This document shows positions 7,138 to 14,869 of a stretch of DNA of 36,142 nucleotides, piece after piece. The position numbers were made by a program, and so were the translations under genes. The DNA comes from Alistipes sp. Its GTDB lineage: Bacteria; Bacteroidota; Bacteroidia; Bacteroidales; Rikenellaceae. The number at the start of each line of letters is the position of its first letter. Position 1 is the first letter of the stretch. The DNA lies in NCBI GenBank assembly GCA_017451685.1, contig JAFTNV010000013.1, positions 1 to 36,142 on the forward strand, in the 5' to 3' direction. Under the pieces are notes generated by a model. The model ran no database searches. It was not told the origin of the DNA and saw nothing but the letters and a program-made list of their open reading frames with translations.

Positions 7138-7797
7138 TTACATTAGGTTACTATCGCTCTGTATGGTGCTTCCCGTCATGCTCTCAGCCTGAGCCTCGGT
7201 GTTGAGGCGACCCGTAGCCCAGAGGTATCCCGCGTACGCTGTCTCCACGGCATTGGCGTAGGCGCGCGAAGATATTGTCGAGCCGGTGAGGGCATCGAAC
7301 GAGCCTCCCTCCTTCGTAACGGCGAAGGTGAGCTCCGCGGGGTTCTTAGCCACGATGCTACGCTCGAGGCTGTTGCCCGCCTTTGTCATGTTGGCGCCAA
7401 GACCCGGGGTCTCCTTCTGCGAGAGCACCTCCACGGCGTTGATTACAGCGCCCTCGCCCTCCTCCTTGAAGCCTACCATGAGCGTTATGCGGTCGGCATA
7501 GCCGCTCTTGGTGATGCTCGGAGCCTCCACGGCATAGCCGATGACCGTCTGGTCGTCGTTGCGCACCACGGTGCTCACCGTGATGGCGAAGTCGCCAATC
7601 GTGCATGTCGTGTCGCGGAGGATTGTTGCCTCCGTGTCGTTTGTGCCAAGCACGGCATACTTAGCCATGTTCTTAGCCTTAGTATTGCTCTCGGCAATGG
7701 CATCCTTCGTGAGGTCGTTGACTAAGGCTACGAGGAATGCCGTGATGGTGCTTATAAGCAGAAGCACCAATACCATATTCTTAAGTGAACTCTTCAT
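7138..7797 (-). CDS. rnfG: Rnf electron transport complex subunit G (FMN-binding)
   Basis: 219 residues: one N-terminal membrane helix (about 7-27) and a periplasmic FMN-binding domain. The covalent flavin site is seen as FDALTGSTISS, where Thr174 should carry FMN through a phosphoester bond made by an ApbE-type transferase. KETPGLGANM (128-137) is the other family hallmark. A second TGST appears in the C-terminal tail (ESMTGSTIQS, Thr211), six residues after Glu205 where the real site has Asp168; it is an odd near copy. No apbE gene is in this window. The subunit passes electrons between RnfD and the membrane core. Confidence 0.93.
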   Translation of the reverse strand: MKSSLKNMVLVLLLISTITAFLVALVNDLTKDAIAESNTKAKNMAKYAVLGTNDTEATILRDTTCTIGDFAITVSTVVRNDDQTVIGYAVEAPSITKSGYADRITLMVGFKEEGEGAVINAVEVLSQKETPGLGANMTKAGNSLERSIVAKNPAELTFAVTKEGGSFDALTGSTISSRAYANAVETAYAGYLWATGRLNTEAQAESMTGSTIQSDSNLM

Positions 7798-7813
7798 ACT
7801 CTTCCTCCACAGT

Positions 7814-8764
7814 TTAGCAGCCGAAACGCTTAGGACGGCAATACTTGTTAATGAGCGGGGTTACGGCATTCATGATAAATATCGCAAACGACATACCCTC
7901 GGGGTAGGCGCCCCAAAGACGTATTATCATCGTGATAACACCGATGCCCACGCCATAGATTATCATGCCCTTGTGTGTCATGGGCGATGTAGAGTAGTCC
8001 GTGGCCATGAAGATTGCGCCAAGCAGAGCACCACCGGCCAAGAGGTGGAACAGCGGAAGCTCATACACTACCGCGCCACCATAACCCGCGCCTACAATCG
8101 CTGCGAAGATAGCCATCGTCGCGAGGATAGAAACGGGGATATGCCACGATATAACCCTGCGCCACAAGAGGTACAAACCACCGAGGATAAGCGCCAGTGC
8201 GCCAATCTCACCCATCGAGCCATTCATATTACCGCCAAACATCTGCATGATGTCGAGCTCGCTGACAAGCTCGGGTTGGTACTTGATGGTGGGGAGTATC
8301 GTCGAGCCTGAGAGTGTGTCGGGCACGTTTGTCGTCCAGTCGGTCATCTGCACGGGGTAGGCGATAAGCAGGAATATACGACCCGTGAGTGCGGGGTTGA
8401 AGGGGTTGCAGCCCAAGCCTCCGAAGGTCATCTTACCCACACCGATGGCGACAAGCGCACCGATGAGGACTATCCACCAGGGGATGCCGGCGGGGAGGTT
8501 GAACGCCAGGAGCACACCCGTGACTACTGCCGAGAGGTCGCCAATGGTAGACTTCCTCTTAAGGAAAAGGCGGCAGATAAGGTACTCGAACACTACGCAG
8601 CCTGCAACAGCAATGGCTGTTGTCGTAAGCACGCTCCAGCCTAAGACGTATGTCGATACTGCCAGGGCGGGCAAGAGTGCCAGCACCACGTCGCCCATGA
8701 TGCGGCGTGTGTTCTCACCACCATGAAGGTGGGGGGAGGGTGCTGCAAAAAGTCTGGTTGCCAT
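7814..8764 (-). CDS. rnfD: Rnf electron transport complex subunit D
   Basis: 316-residue membrane subunit, homologous to NqrB, with about eight to nine helices. N-terminal SPHLHGGENTRRIMGDVVLALLPA is the usual opening. GGLGCNPFNPALTGR (115-129) is conserved. DTLSGST (149-155) matches the covalent FMN site, with Thr155 as the likely linkage residue. GSMGEIGALALILGG and TDYSTSPMTHKG are further family segments. Gene spacing is 26 bp after rnfC and 16 bp before rnfG. Complete. It is one of the subunits thought to form the ion path in Rnf/NQR complexes. Confidence 0.95.
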   Translation of the reverse strand: MATRLFAAPSPHLHGGENTRRIMGDVVLALLPALAVSTYVLGWSVLTTTAIAVAGCVVFEYLICRLFLKRKSTIGDLSAVVTGVLLAFNLPAGIPWWIVLIGALVAIGVGKMTFGGLGCNPFNPALTGRIFLLIAYPVQMTDWTTNVPDTLSGSTILPTIKYQPELVSELDIMQMFGGNMNGSMGEIGALALILGGLYLLWRRVISWHIPVSILATMAIFAAIVGAGYGGAVVYELPLFHLLAGGALLGAIFMATDYSTSPMTHKGMIIYGVGIGVITMIIRLWGAYPEGMSFAIFIMNAVTPLINKYCRPKRFGC

Positions 8765-8790
8765 ATTATCTTCTATTATCTTCGTTATAC

Positions 8791-10143
8791 TTATTTCTTA
8801 TTCGCATTCGCGCGCGCACGTATGTTGGTCATGACCGTCTGCTTGCCAATACGTATGTAGTCCAACAGTGGAACATACGAGGGGCAGGTGTACGAGCAGC
8901 AACCACACTCGATGCAGTCGATGGTGTTGTGCTCCTCGGCCATGTCCCACTTCTGCAACTTGGCGAGCTTCGACAAGAGGTAGGGCTCCAAGCCCATGGG
9001 ACAGGCTGCTACACACTTGCCGCACTTTATGCAGGCTATCTCCTTGCCACGTGCCGCCTCCTTGCCCGAGAGCACCGTGATACCCGAGCATCCCTTGATA
9101 AGGGGAGCGGTGATGTCTACAACCGAGCGACCCATCATGGGGCCACCATTCAGAAGCTTCACATCGCCCTCGGGAAGACCTCCAGCGAGGTTGATGATGT
9201 CGCCCACGCATGTGCCCATACGCACGAGGAAGTTGTGCGTCGAGCCCAACGCCTTACCCGTTATTGTCACCACGCGCTCGATAAGGGGCTTATTCTTCTG
9301 CACGGCCTCATATACGGCGATAGCGGTCGATACGTTGCACACTACAGCACCCACCGAGATAGGAAGTGCCGGTGGAGGTGCCACCTGACGGCCTGTGACG
9401 GCAGCGATGAGCTGCTTCTCGCCACCCTGCGGGTAGCGTAGCTTAAGGGGCATAACCTCGATGCCGCGATAGTTGTTGCGGGCGATGATGTCGCGCAGAT
9501 GTGCAATAGCATCGGGCTTGTTGTTCTCCACGCCGATGACGGCACGCTCAACCTTCACGGCACGCATCAATACCTCGATGCCTGTGAGTAGCATCTCGGC
9601 ACGCTCCAACATATTGCGATAGTCCGACGTGAGGTAGGGCTCGCACTCCACGCCGTTGATGATAAGCACCTCGGCCTTATGGCCATCGGGCACCGAGAGC
9701 TTCACATGTGTGGGGAACTGAGCGCCACCGAGGCCCACGATGCCGGCATTGCGCACCTTCGCGATAATCTCCTCGGGCGTGAGCGTACACTCCCTCTTAA
9801 GCTCCGGCGTGCGGTCTATGTCCTCCATCCACTCGTCGCCCTCGCGCTTGATGACGACCATGATTCTGCGTTGTCCCTGACCGTTGGGGTAGGCATCTAC
9901 CGATGTCACCGTACCCGAGATGGGGGCGTGAATGTTTGCCGACACGAAGCCCGTGGCCTGACCTATAAGCTGACCGGTGAGCACCTTGTCGCCCTTCTGC
10001 ACGATGGGTGTCGAGGGTGCTCCTATATGCTGTATCATCGTCACCTTAACCTCATCGGGGAGGCCGAGGACCTCGATAGCCTTATCTTTGCTCCACTCCT
10101 TATTATCCGACGGATGAATACCGCCTATGGGAAATGTTCTCAT
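8791..10143 (-). CDS. rnfC: Rnf electron transport complex subunit C (NADH/FMN, 4Fe-4S)
   Basis: 450-residue peripheral subunit on the cytosolic face; it binds NADH and FMN and contacts RnfB. The N-terminal part has GGIHPSDNKEWSKD and a barrel-sandwich (lipoyl-like) segment with GDKVLTGQLIG...ANIHAPISGTV. A central GLGGAQFPTHVKL and VLIINGVECEPY belong to the Nqo1-like FMN/NADH fold. Two ferredoxin motifs follow: C371-x2-C-x2-C-x3-C381-P and C410-x2-C-x2-C-x3-C420-P, eight cluster ligands in all. The family's long Ala-rich C-terminal tail seen in proteobacteria is absent. Starts 6 bp after rnfB. Confidence 0.96.
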   Translation of the reverse strand: MRTFPIGGIHPSDNKEWSKDKAIEVLGLPDEVKVTMIQHIGAPSTPIVQKGDKVLTGQLIGQATGFVSANIHAPISGTVTSVDAYPNGQGQRRIMVVIKREGDEWMEDIDRTPELKRECTLTPEEIIAKVRNAGIVGLGGAQFPTHVKLSVPDGHKAEVLIINGVECEPYLTSDYRNMLERAEMLLTGIEVLMRAVKVERAVIGVENNKPDAIAHLRDIIARNNYRGIEVMPLKLRYPQGGEKQLIAAVTGRQVAPPPALPISVGAVVCNVSTAIAVYEAVQKNKPLIERVVTITGKALGSTHNFLVRMGTCVGDIINLAGGLPEGDVKLLNGGPMMGRSVVDITAPLIKGCSGITVLSGKEAARGKEIACIKCGKCVAACPMGLEPYLLSKLAKLQKWDMAEEHNTIDCIECGCCSYTCPSYVPLLDYIRIGKQTVMTNIRARANANKK

Positions 10144-10149
10144 AATCTC

Positions 10150-11061
10150 TTACTCCTTATTAGCGGTTTCTACCTTTACCTCAGCCTTAACTTCGGCCTT
10201 AACCTCTGCTGCAGGGGTCTTGGCGACCTTGGGCTCCTTCGGGAGGCGCTCCATATTGACAATGTGGATAGCACCCGTGGGGCACTCGTTCACACACTTG
10301 CGACAGAGCTTGCACTTCTCGGGGTCGATATATGCCAAATGGCTGTCGATGGTGATAGCTCCAAAGGCACACACCTTCTCGCACTTGCCACAGCCGATAC
10401 ATCCCGCCTTGCACACCTTCGACACCACAGCACCGCGGTTCTTCGAGCGGCAGGCAACAAATATAGCACGATTCTTAGGCCACTTCTTGCGTAGCTCGAA
10501 GAGACCCTTGGGGCACGCCTTGACGCATGCACCACAGGCGGTACACTTGTCGGGGTCTACCTCCACAAGGCCCGTCTCCTCGTTGATGCTGAGCGCGCCA
10601 AACTTACAAGCGTGAACACAGTCGCCATAGCCTATGCAACCAAAGGCACAACCCGACTCACCCACATAGAAGGTGTTTACCACGGCGCAGTTGAGCGCAC
10701 CGTCGTAGTGGTTTACCTTGGGGCGCTTCTGACATGTGCCGCCACAGCGCATCGTGGCAACAATGGGGCTATTCTCCGCTGCAGTCTTGCCGAGGTATCC
10801 GGCGATAGACTTCATCACCTCACCACCGGCAACGGGGCAGAAGAGTGCTCCGATATTGTCGCGCGTGACCAATGCCTCAGACATGGCGCGGCAACCGGCA
10901 AAGCCACAGCCACCGCAGTTGGCGCCAGGCAACATCTTCTCCACCTCGTCGATGCGGGGATCCTCCTCGACCTTGAACTTCTGAGCTACGAAGTACAAGA
11001 CCACAGCCAAGTTAACGCCAAGCACACCGAGTGTGAGGACTGTTAATACTAAACTATTCAT
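10150..11061 (-). CDS. rnfB: Rnf electron transport complex subunit B (polyferredoxin)
   Basis: 303 residues. An N-terminal membrane helix (about 5-27) anchors a cytosolic polyferredoxin that accepts electrons from ferredoxin. The first cluster domain uses C49-GG-C52-GFAG-C57 plus C75. Four ferredoxin-like Cys sets follow: CIGYGDCVHAC, CTACGACVKACP, CIGCGKCEKVC and CKLCRKCVNECP. The first of these has Tyr-Gly in place of the second Cys spacing, as often seen in long RnfB forms. The tail is an AEVK-type repeat of low complexity. Its ATG overlaps the stop of the RseC-like gene by 4 bp, so translation is coupled. Confidence 0.95.
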   Translation of the reverse strand: MNSLVLTVLTLGVLGVNLAVVLYFVAQKFKVEEDPRIDEVEKMLPGANCGGCGFAGCRAMSEALVTRDNIGALFCPVAGGEVMKSIAGYLGKTAAENSPIVATMRCGGTCQKRPKVNHYDGALNCAVVNTFYVGESGCAFGCIGYGDCVHACKFGALSINEETGLVEVDPDKCTACGACVKACPKGLFELRKKWPKNRAIFVACRSKNRGAVVSKVCKAGCIGCGKCEKVCAFGAITIDSHLAYIDPEKCKLCRKCVNECPTGAIHIVNMERLPKEPKVAKTPAAEVKAEVKAEVKVETANKE

Positions 11062-11477
11062 GACTCCTTTATAATTGTAAATTGTATCCGTCGTTCAAAC
11101 TTGCTACGTAGCGCATAGAGCACCACGTAGTATATGACTACAGCCACTATCGAACCTGCCGCTGCGATGCCATCCTCCGCGCCAAAGGCCTTAGAGCCAA
11201 AGAGCACGGCAAGCAACGCCACAAGAGGTAGCACATAGCCCCATACTACCGATGACCACCCCATAGACTCCCTCACGAGGGCTACGACAACACTCTCACC
11301 TACCTCGAATGTCGAGGCGTAGGGTGTCGCCACCTCCATGATGCGTGCCTCGCCCTTCTCGCCACAAAGACCCTTGGCATGGCACCCCGCACAGGCTGTC
11401 TGCTTCTCCACGCGCACGAAGACCTTACCGCCCTCTATGCGCTCAACCTTGCCTCTATGTTGGAGTGTGTGGCTCAT
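11058..11477 (-). CDS. rseC: RseC/MucC-family (SoxR-reducing system) membrane protein
   Basis: 139 residues. The N-terminal half is a small beta-rich domain with the four-Cys signature CAGCHAKGLCG plus flanking residues (QTACAGCHAKGLCGEKGEAR, about 27-46). Two membrane helices follow at about 77-96 and 104-122. This matches the RseC/MucC family, which in enterobacteria works with Rsx (an Rnf homologue) to keep SoxR reduced. In Bacteroidota the gene regularly precedes rnfB, so here it is more likely an assembly or redox partner of Rnf than a sigma-E regulator; that is inference. It lies 7 bp after nadE and overlaps rnfB by 4 bp. Confidence 0.88.
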   Translation of the reverse strand: MSHTLQHRGKVERIEGGKVFVRVEKQTACAGCHAKGLCGEKGEARIMEVATPYASTFEVGESVVVALVRESMGWSSVVWGYVLPLVALLAVLFGSKAFGAEDGIAAAGSIVAVVIYYVVLYALRSKFERRIQFTIIKES

Positions 11478-11484
11478 CGTTCCG

Positions 11485-13071
11485 TTACTCGCAGTAGTGG
11501 TTTACAAGGGGCATAAGCCACTCATGACCAAAGGCGCAGGGCGACAAGCGTAGCACGGGAGGGAACTGATAGCGCTTCTTCTCGTTCTGCATCACCATGC
11601 GGTGAATCTTCTCCACGACATCCGAGTCGAAGCCCGCGTTGATGATATCCTCGCGGTGCTGCTTCTTCTCGATCATGCGGAAGAGTATGGCGTCGATAAC
11701 CTCGTAGTGGGGTAGCTGGTCGCTATCCTTCTGGTTGGGGCGCAACTCCGACGAGGGCTCCTTGTCGATGATACTGTCGGGGATGACCTCGTTCTGCGTG
11801 GCGTTGATGTAACGTGCGAGGTCGTATATTTCACTCTTGTAGAGGTCGCCCGTGGGGCTGAACGTACCTGCCGTGTCGCCGTAGAGCGTGCACCAGCCGA
11901 GGGCATTCTCGCTCTTGTTCGACGAGTTCAAAAGCATATATCCCGTCTTGTTTTGCAGGGCCATAAGCATCGTGGTACGTATGCGTGTTTGTATGTTCTC
12001 CTCCGTAGCATCAAACTCCGTACCTCCAATTACGGGCTGGAGCGTGCCTACCATGGCATTGTACGCCTCGATGATGGGCAGCACGCTGTACTCCACGCCG
12101 AGGTTCTCGGCCAACTTCTTGGCATCCTCCACACTCTCGTTAGGCGTGAAGGGCGAGGGCATGAGCAGCACACGTACATTCTCCCTGCCGAGGGCTCCCA
12201 CAGCCAAGCATGCCACCACGGCCGAGTCGATACCTCCCGAGAGACCTATGCAGGCCTTCGTGTAGCCATTCTTTAGGAAGTAGTCGCGCAGGCCGAGGCA
12301 CGAAGCCTCGTATATCATGCGTGTGCGGTCGTTGTACGTGGTGAAGGGCACCTCGAAGGGCTCGTTCTGAGCCTCCGTGTCGATAATCTTGATGTCCTCG
12401 TCGAAGCTCTTTAGGAGCATTATGAGGCGACCGTCGCGGTTGAGCACTCCCGATGTGCCGTCGTAGACGATGTCGCCCGAGCCACCCACTTGATTTACGA
12501 GTATGAGGTTTGTACCCTCGGCAAAGGCCAGACGGCTCATCTTGTCGAAGCGACGGGTGAGGATGCCCTTGCCGTAGCGACGTGCGTTTACCGATATTAC
12601 GGCATCTATATTCTCGTCAATCTCCTCCACGTGGCTGAGGTCGTCGCCCACGACCACCTTGAACACCTTGTCCTTGATGTGTATCGTGTGGCTACCTATC
12701 GACGAGCCTACGATGTAGCCCATCTCGCGGCGTGCCGTAACGTAGCGCTTGCCTATGTACTCGATGTCGCCCTCGGCATCGATGTATGCCGCAGCGCTTA
12801 TGGGGCCCTCGGCCGTGAGGTAGGGTGTGCCCACTATGGCGGCTATGCCGTGACACTTCTCGGCGATGGTCTCTACTGCCTCCTCGCAGAGGGTTAGGAA
12901 GGTGGTCTTGGTTAGGAGTCCGTATGCGGGTGTTCCCGACACGGCGAACTCTGCAAATACCACAAGGTCGGCACCGGCACCCTTCGAGTGCTCGATTGCT
13001 GAGATGATTTTCTCGGTGTTGGCCTTGATGTCGCCTACCGTAAAGTTGAGCTGAGCTAATGCTATCTTCAT
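11485..13071 (-). CDS. nadE: NAD+ synthetase with degenerate glutaminase domain
   Basis: 528 residues, two-domain NadE. The C-terminal synthetase domain (about 245-528) has the ATP pyrophosphatase loop SGGIDSA (278-284), NSSNKSE and the TGDLYKSEIY segment, so adenylation of nicotinate adenine dinucleotide should be intact. The N-terminal part (1-240) is a nitrilase-fold glutaminase. Glu41 (VVFAEFAVSG) and Lys108 of the catalytic triad can be placed, but the nucleophile position normally read as ICEDxW is V-Gly142-D-D here, codon GGC at 12646-12648. The usual LPNYGVFDE substrate loop is also unrecognisable. The enzyme therefore probably uses free ammonia, unless another subunit feeds it. It is the first gene of the rnf operon. 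Confidence 0.93.
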   Translation of the reverse strand: MKIALAQLNFTVGDIKANTEKIISAIEHSKGAGADLVVFAEFAVSGTPAYGLLTKTTFLTLCEEAVETIAEKCHGIAAIVGTPYLTAEGPISAAAYIDAEGDIEYIGKRYVTARREMGYIVGSSIGSHTIHIKDKVFKVVVGDDLSHVEEIDENIDAVISVNARRYGKGILTRRFDKMSRLAFAEGTNLILVNQVGGSGDIVYDGTSGVLNRDGRLIMLLKSFDEDIKIIDTEAQNEPFEVPFTTYNDRTRMIYEASCLGLRDYFLKNGYTKACIGLSGGIDSAVVACLAVGALGRENVRVLLMPSPFTPNESVEDAKKLAENLGVEYSVLPIIEAYNAMVGTLQPVIGGTEFDATEENIQTRIRTTMLMALQNKTGYMLLNSSNKSENALGWCTLYGDTAGTFSPTGDLYKSEIYDLARYINATQNEVIPDSIIDKEPSSELRPNQKDSDQLPHYEVIDAILFRMIEKKQHREDIINAGFDSDVVEKIHRMVMQNEKKRYQFPPVLRLSPCAFGHEWLMPLVNHYCE

Positions 13072-13130
13072 ATCTTGGTATAAATCTTATGCCTTATTCT
13101 AATGCCTTATTTTGGGGCTCTTTGTGGGCT

Positions 13131-13148
13131 CTATACCTTTAGGTATAG
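13131..13148 (-). other. 5'-leader hairpin of the nadE-rnf mRNA
   Basis: CTATACC and GGTATAG form a perfect 7-bp stem with a four-base loop. It falls within a few bases of the transcription start predicted from the promoter at 13159-13190, so it would cap the 5' end of the long mRNA, a position known to slow decay. No riboswitch fold was recognised in the remaining leader, which carries a TGCCTTATT direct repeat. Confidence 0.45.
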
Positions 13149-13158
13149 TTTAATGGGG

Positions 13159-13190
13159 CAAAGGTAGGAATATTTTTGCTATGATGCAAT
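13159..13190 (-). promoter_or_regulatory. promoter of the nadE-rseC-rnfBCDGEA operon
   Basis: On the minus strand: ATTG (13190-13187), 20 bases, TACCTTTG (13166-13159). The spacing and -7 box are ideal; the upstream box has one mismatch. It is the only good promoter found before the eight tightly packed genes. Confidence 0.7.
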
Positions 13191-13240
13191 AAAAAGTCGT
13201 AATTATATCTCGGTTTTGTTCTTGTCTTGGCCTATTGCAT

Positions 13241-13274
13241 AAAAATAGGCGGGAGTATTCACTACTGCCGCCTA
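13241..13274 (-). terminator. terminator after the WYL/GIY-YIG operon
   Basis: Minus-strand stem TAGGCGG (13274-13268) with CCGCCTA (13252-13246), inner AGTA/TACT pair and a five-base loop, followed by TTTTT (13245-13241). It insulates the nadE promoter from the upstream operon. Confidence 0.8.
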
Positions 13275-13322
13275 CCGATCTAACATAATTCAATTAAACA
13301 TTCTAAAATATGACACAACATA

Positions 13323-14174
13323 CTATTGTGCATGTCTAACACACTCGCTGCGAAGCCTTCGTAGCTCTTCGCTCGCGTTGGGGTTGTGTTGAATATTTAC
13401 CAATGGCATATACTTCGTAATAAGCTGTTTCTCAACGCTGCTCAATGATGCATCATCGAGGACAATATAGTTCACCGTGAGCGATTGCCTCATCCACTTG
13501 ATTATGCGTTCCGTGTCATTGTCGTCGAAGTGATAGTTATTTCCGCTTTTGAGCGACCCCTTTGGTGGTATATAGCCGAGTATGGCGCCCATGCTGCGAA
13601 AGAATGTAGCATGCCCCTTGCTGTTTAATTCGTTCTGCCATAGTCGTTTGTATAGGTTGACGCCCTTTCCGATGTAGATAATTCCATCCTCGCGCACCTT
13701 GCCTATCTTCGTGGGCAGTGTTACGCCTTTTCGCAACTTTATGCAGTATAGTCCTGCGCGCTGTGGTATAGATGTGCTAACGAGCGAGTTAACCGATGTA
13801 TACTGCCCGCGAATAAGCCTATTCTCCACCTCTCGGATGCTTGTGCAACAAGCCTCTTCATGAGGAACTTTGTTAGCGACCACGGGCATGGTTAGCTTCG
13901 CAGGTATAGTCTTGCTGCTGGGTGCAAAATACCAGAAAGTATTTTTCTGTTTTTTCTCAGCTTGAATATATGGTATCTTCCATAACTCATTCTTATCTCT
14001 CAATCCGCGTAGAAATGTGCGTAGTTTTTTTCCTGAGTATCTGTATTTTTTGTCAAAAATCCCCGCATCTACAAATAGCGGCATTAGACTTTGAGCCTCT
14101 ACCTTGCCTTTGTTCGTCTTGAAATGCTCCTTCAGAATTTTATTTATTCCGACTATTCTCTCTTCCTGTGTCAT
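13323..14174 (-). CDS. GIY-YIG nuclease-like protein
   Basis: About 283 residues from the ATG at 14174 (an upstream in-frame TTG at 14183 is less likely). The C-terminal half (about 135-275) is a GIY-YIG domain: A-GLY (141-143), then GIIYIGKG with YIG at 167-169, Arg177 in NLYKRLW, and SSVEKQLITKYMPLVNIQHNP carrying the metal-binding Glu228 and the usual Asn. GHATFFRSMGAILGYIPPKGSL between them is typical of one bacterial subfamily. The spacing from GLY to YIG is 23 residues, longer than the classical 10-12. The N-terminal 75 residues look helical and basic, perhaps a winged-helix DNA-binding domain. Base composition is visibly more AT-rich than its neighbours, suggesting acquisition. Last gene of a four-gene operon. 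Confidence 0.8.
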   Translation of the reverse strand: MTQEERIVGINKILKEHFKTNKGKVEAQSLMPLFVDAGIFDKKYRYSGKKLRTFLRGLRDKNELWKIPYIQAEKKQKNTFWYFAPSSKTIPAKLTMPVVANKVPHEEACCTSIREVENRLIRGQYTSVNSLVSTSIPQRAGLYCIKLRKGVTLPTKIGKVREDGIIYIGKGVNLYKRLWQNELNSKGHATFFRSMGAILGYIPPKGSLKSGNNYHFDDNDTERIIKWMRQSLTVNYIVLDDASLSSVEKQLITKYMPLVNIQHNPNASEELRRLRSECVRHAQ

Positions 14175-14198
14175 AGCTTTCAATTCTTTGCGTATTAA

Positions 14199-14519
14199 CT
14201 ACTTAAATATAAGCCACGTGAACGTAAGCTCGGGGTATAGCGCGTGAAAGTTGTAGGCATCGAAAAGCTCCATAACTTGTCGTGAGCATGCCACCAAGAC
14301 TATGGTGTTAATACCTTTATTACGTGCTTGTTCCATGATGGACATCATATAGTCGTGCCCCCATGTATGCTCCTGTGCGAGGCTCGCCACAAGTGCTCGC
14401 TCGTGGCTGTTCGCTGCCTCCATCGTAAATGATGGCGTGCCCACGCCATCCGTAACATACGCTCGGTCGTAACCCATGTATGTCAGCGTGTCGAATGTCT
14501 GCTGTTGAATCGTAGTCAT
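14199..14519 (-). CDS. hypothetical protein (106 aa)
   Basis: I do not recognise this 106-residue protein. It has no signal peptide and no membrane helix. It reads as a small alpha/beta domain: N-terminal helix (QQQTFDTLTYMGYDRAYV), a long amphipathic helix around ALVASLAQEHTWGHDYMMSIMEQARNKG, then a buried strand INTIVLVAC, a helix ROV-type segment SRQVMELFDAYNF and a final strand LTFTWLIFK. The strand-turn CSRQ resembles nucleotide-binding or Rossmann-like edges but is not diagnostic. It starts 5 bp after the membrane protein and ends 24 bp before the GIY-YIG gene, so it is certainly part of that operon. Codon use is normal for the genome, which supports real expression. Confidence 0.7.
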   Translation of the reverse strand: MTTIQQQTFDTLTYMGYDRAYVTDGVGTPSFTMEAANSHERALVASLAQEHTWGHDYMMSIMEQARNKGINTIVLVACSRQVMELFDAYNFHALYPELTFTWLIFK

Positions 14520-14524
14520 AATCG

Positions 14525-14869
14525 TTAATCGTGATAGTATTCGTATAGGTCGTAATAGTCCGACAGGTCGTACCAGTCGACAAACTCCTCGCGTGTCGCT
14601 GTCTGAGGCTCTCTTTCAGGCTCTTCGTATCGTCCCTCGGGGCGGTATATTATCAGCCTATTCTCGTAGTCGAGGCTCTTGATGTCCGACGCAGGGCGTG
14701 TGGGGTCGTAGTTTATCCAGTGCGAGCCGTATGTCACCTCGGGCCTCGGCTTTAGGTAGGTGTCGTAGATGACGGCAATCAACGCATACGCCATTATCGC
14801 CCAATACCACGGTCGCACGTATCGCCACGCGATGGCGATAAGCTCCTTTATCTGTTCTCTATGGTACAT
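14525..14869 (-). CDS. hypothetical one-pass membrane protein (114 aa)
   Basis: 114 residues, unrecognised. Residues about 16-36 (YVRPWYWAIMAYALIAVIYD) form one hydrophobic helix preceded by basic residues, so the N terminus should lie in the cytosol. The rest is polar, acidic and Tyr-rich, ending in a cluster of Tyr and Asp (DWYDLSDYYDLYEYYHD). No Cys or catalytic motif is visible. Its ATG lies 22 bp inside the end of the WYL gene, a sign of translational coupling, and its stop is 5 bp before the next gene. A role as membrane anchor or sensor for the operon is possible but unproven. Confidence 0.7.
   Translation of the reverse strand: MYHREQIKELIAIAWRYVRPWYWAIMAYALIAVIYDTYLKPRPEVTYGSHWINYDPTRPASDIKSLDYENRLIIYRPEGRYEEPEREPQTATREEFVDWYDLSDYYDLYEYYHD

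Noticed and set aside
7541-8311. 256-codon plus-strand frame across rnfG/rnfD
   Set aside because: Shadow of rnfG and rnfD, which carry flavin-site motifs.
9679-10494. 271-codon plus-strand frame across rnfB/rnfC
   Set aside because: Shadow of two well-supported genes; no motifs and spans their junction.
13072-13158. Possible NAD-related riboswitch in the nadE leader
   Set aside because: Only a small terminal hairpin and a TGCCTTATT direct repeat are visible; no known aptamer pattern.
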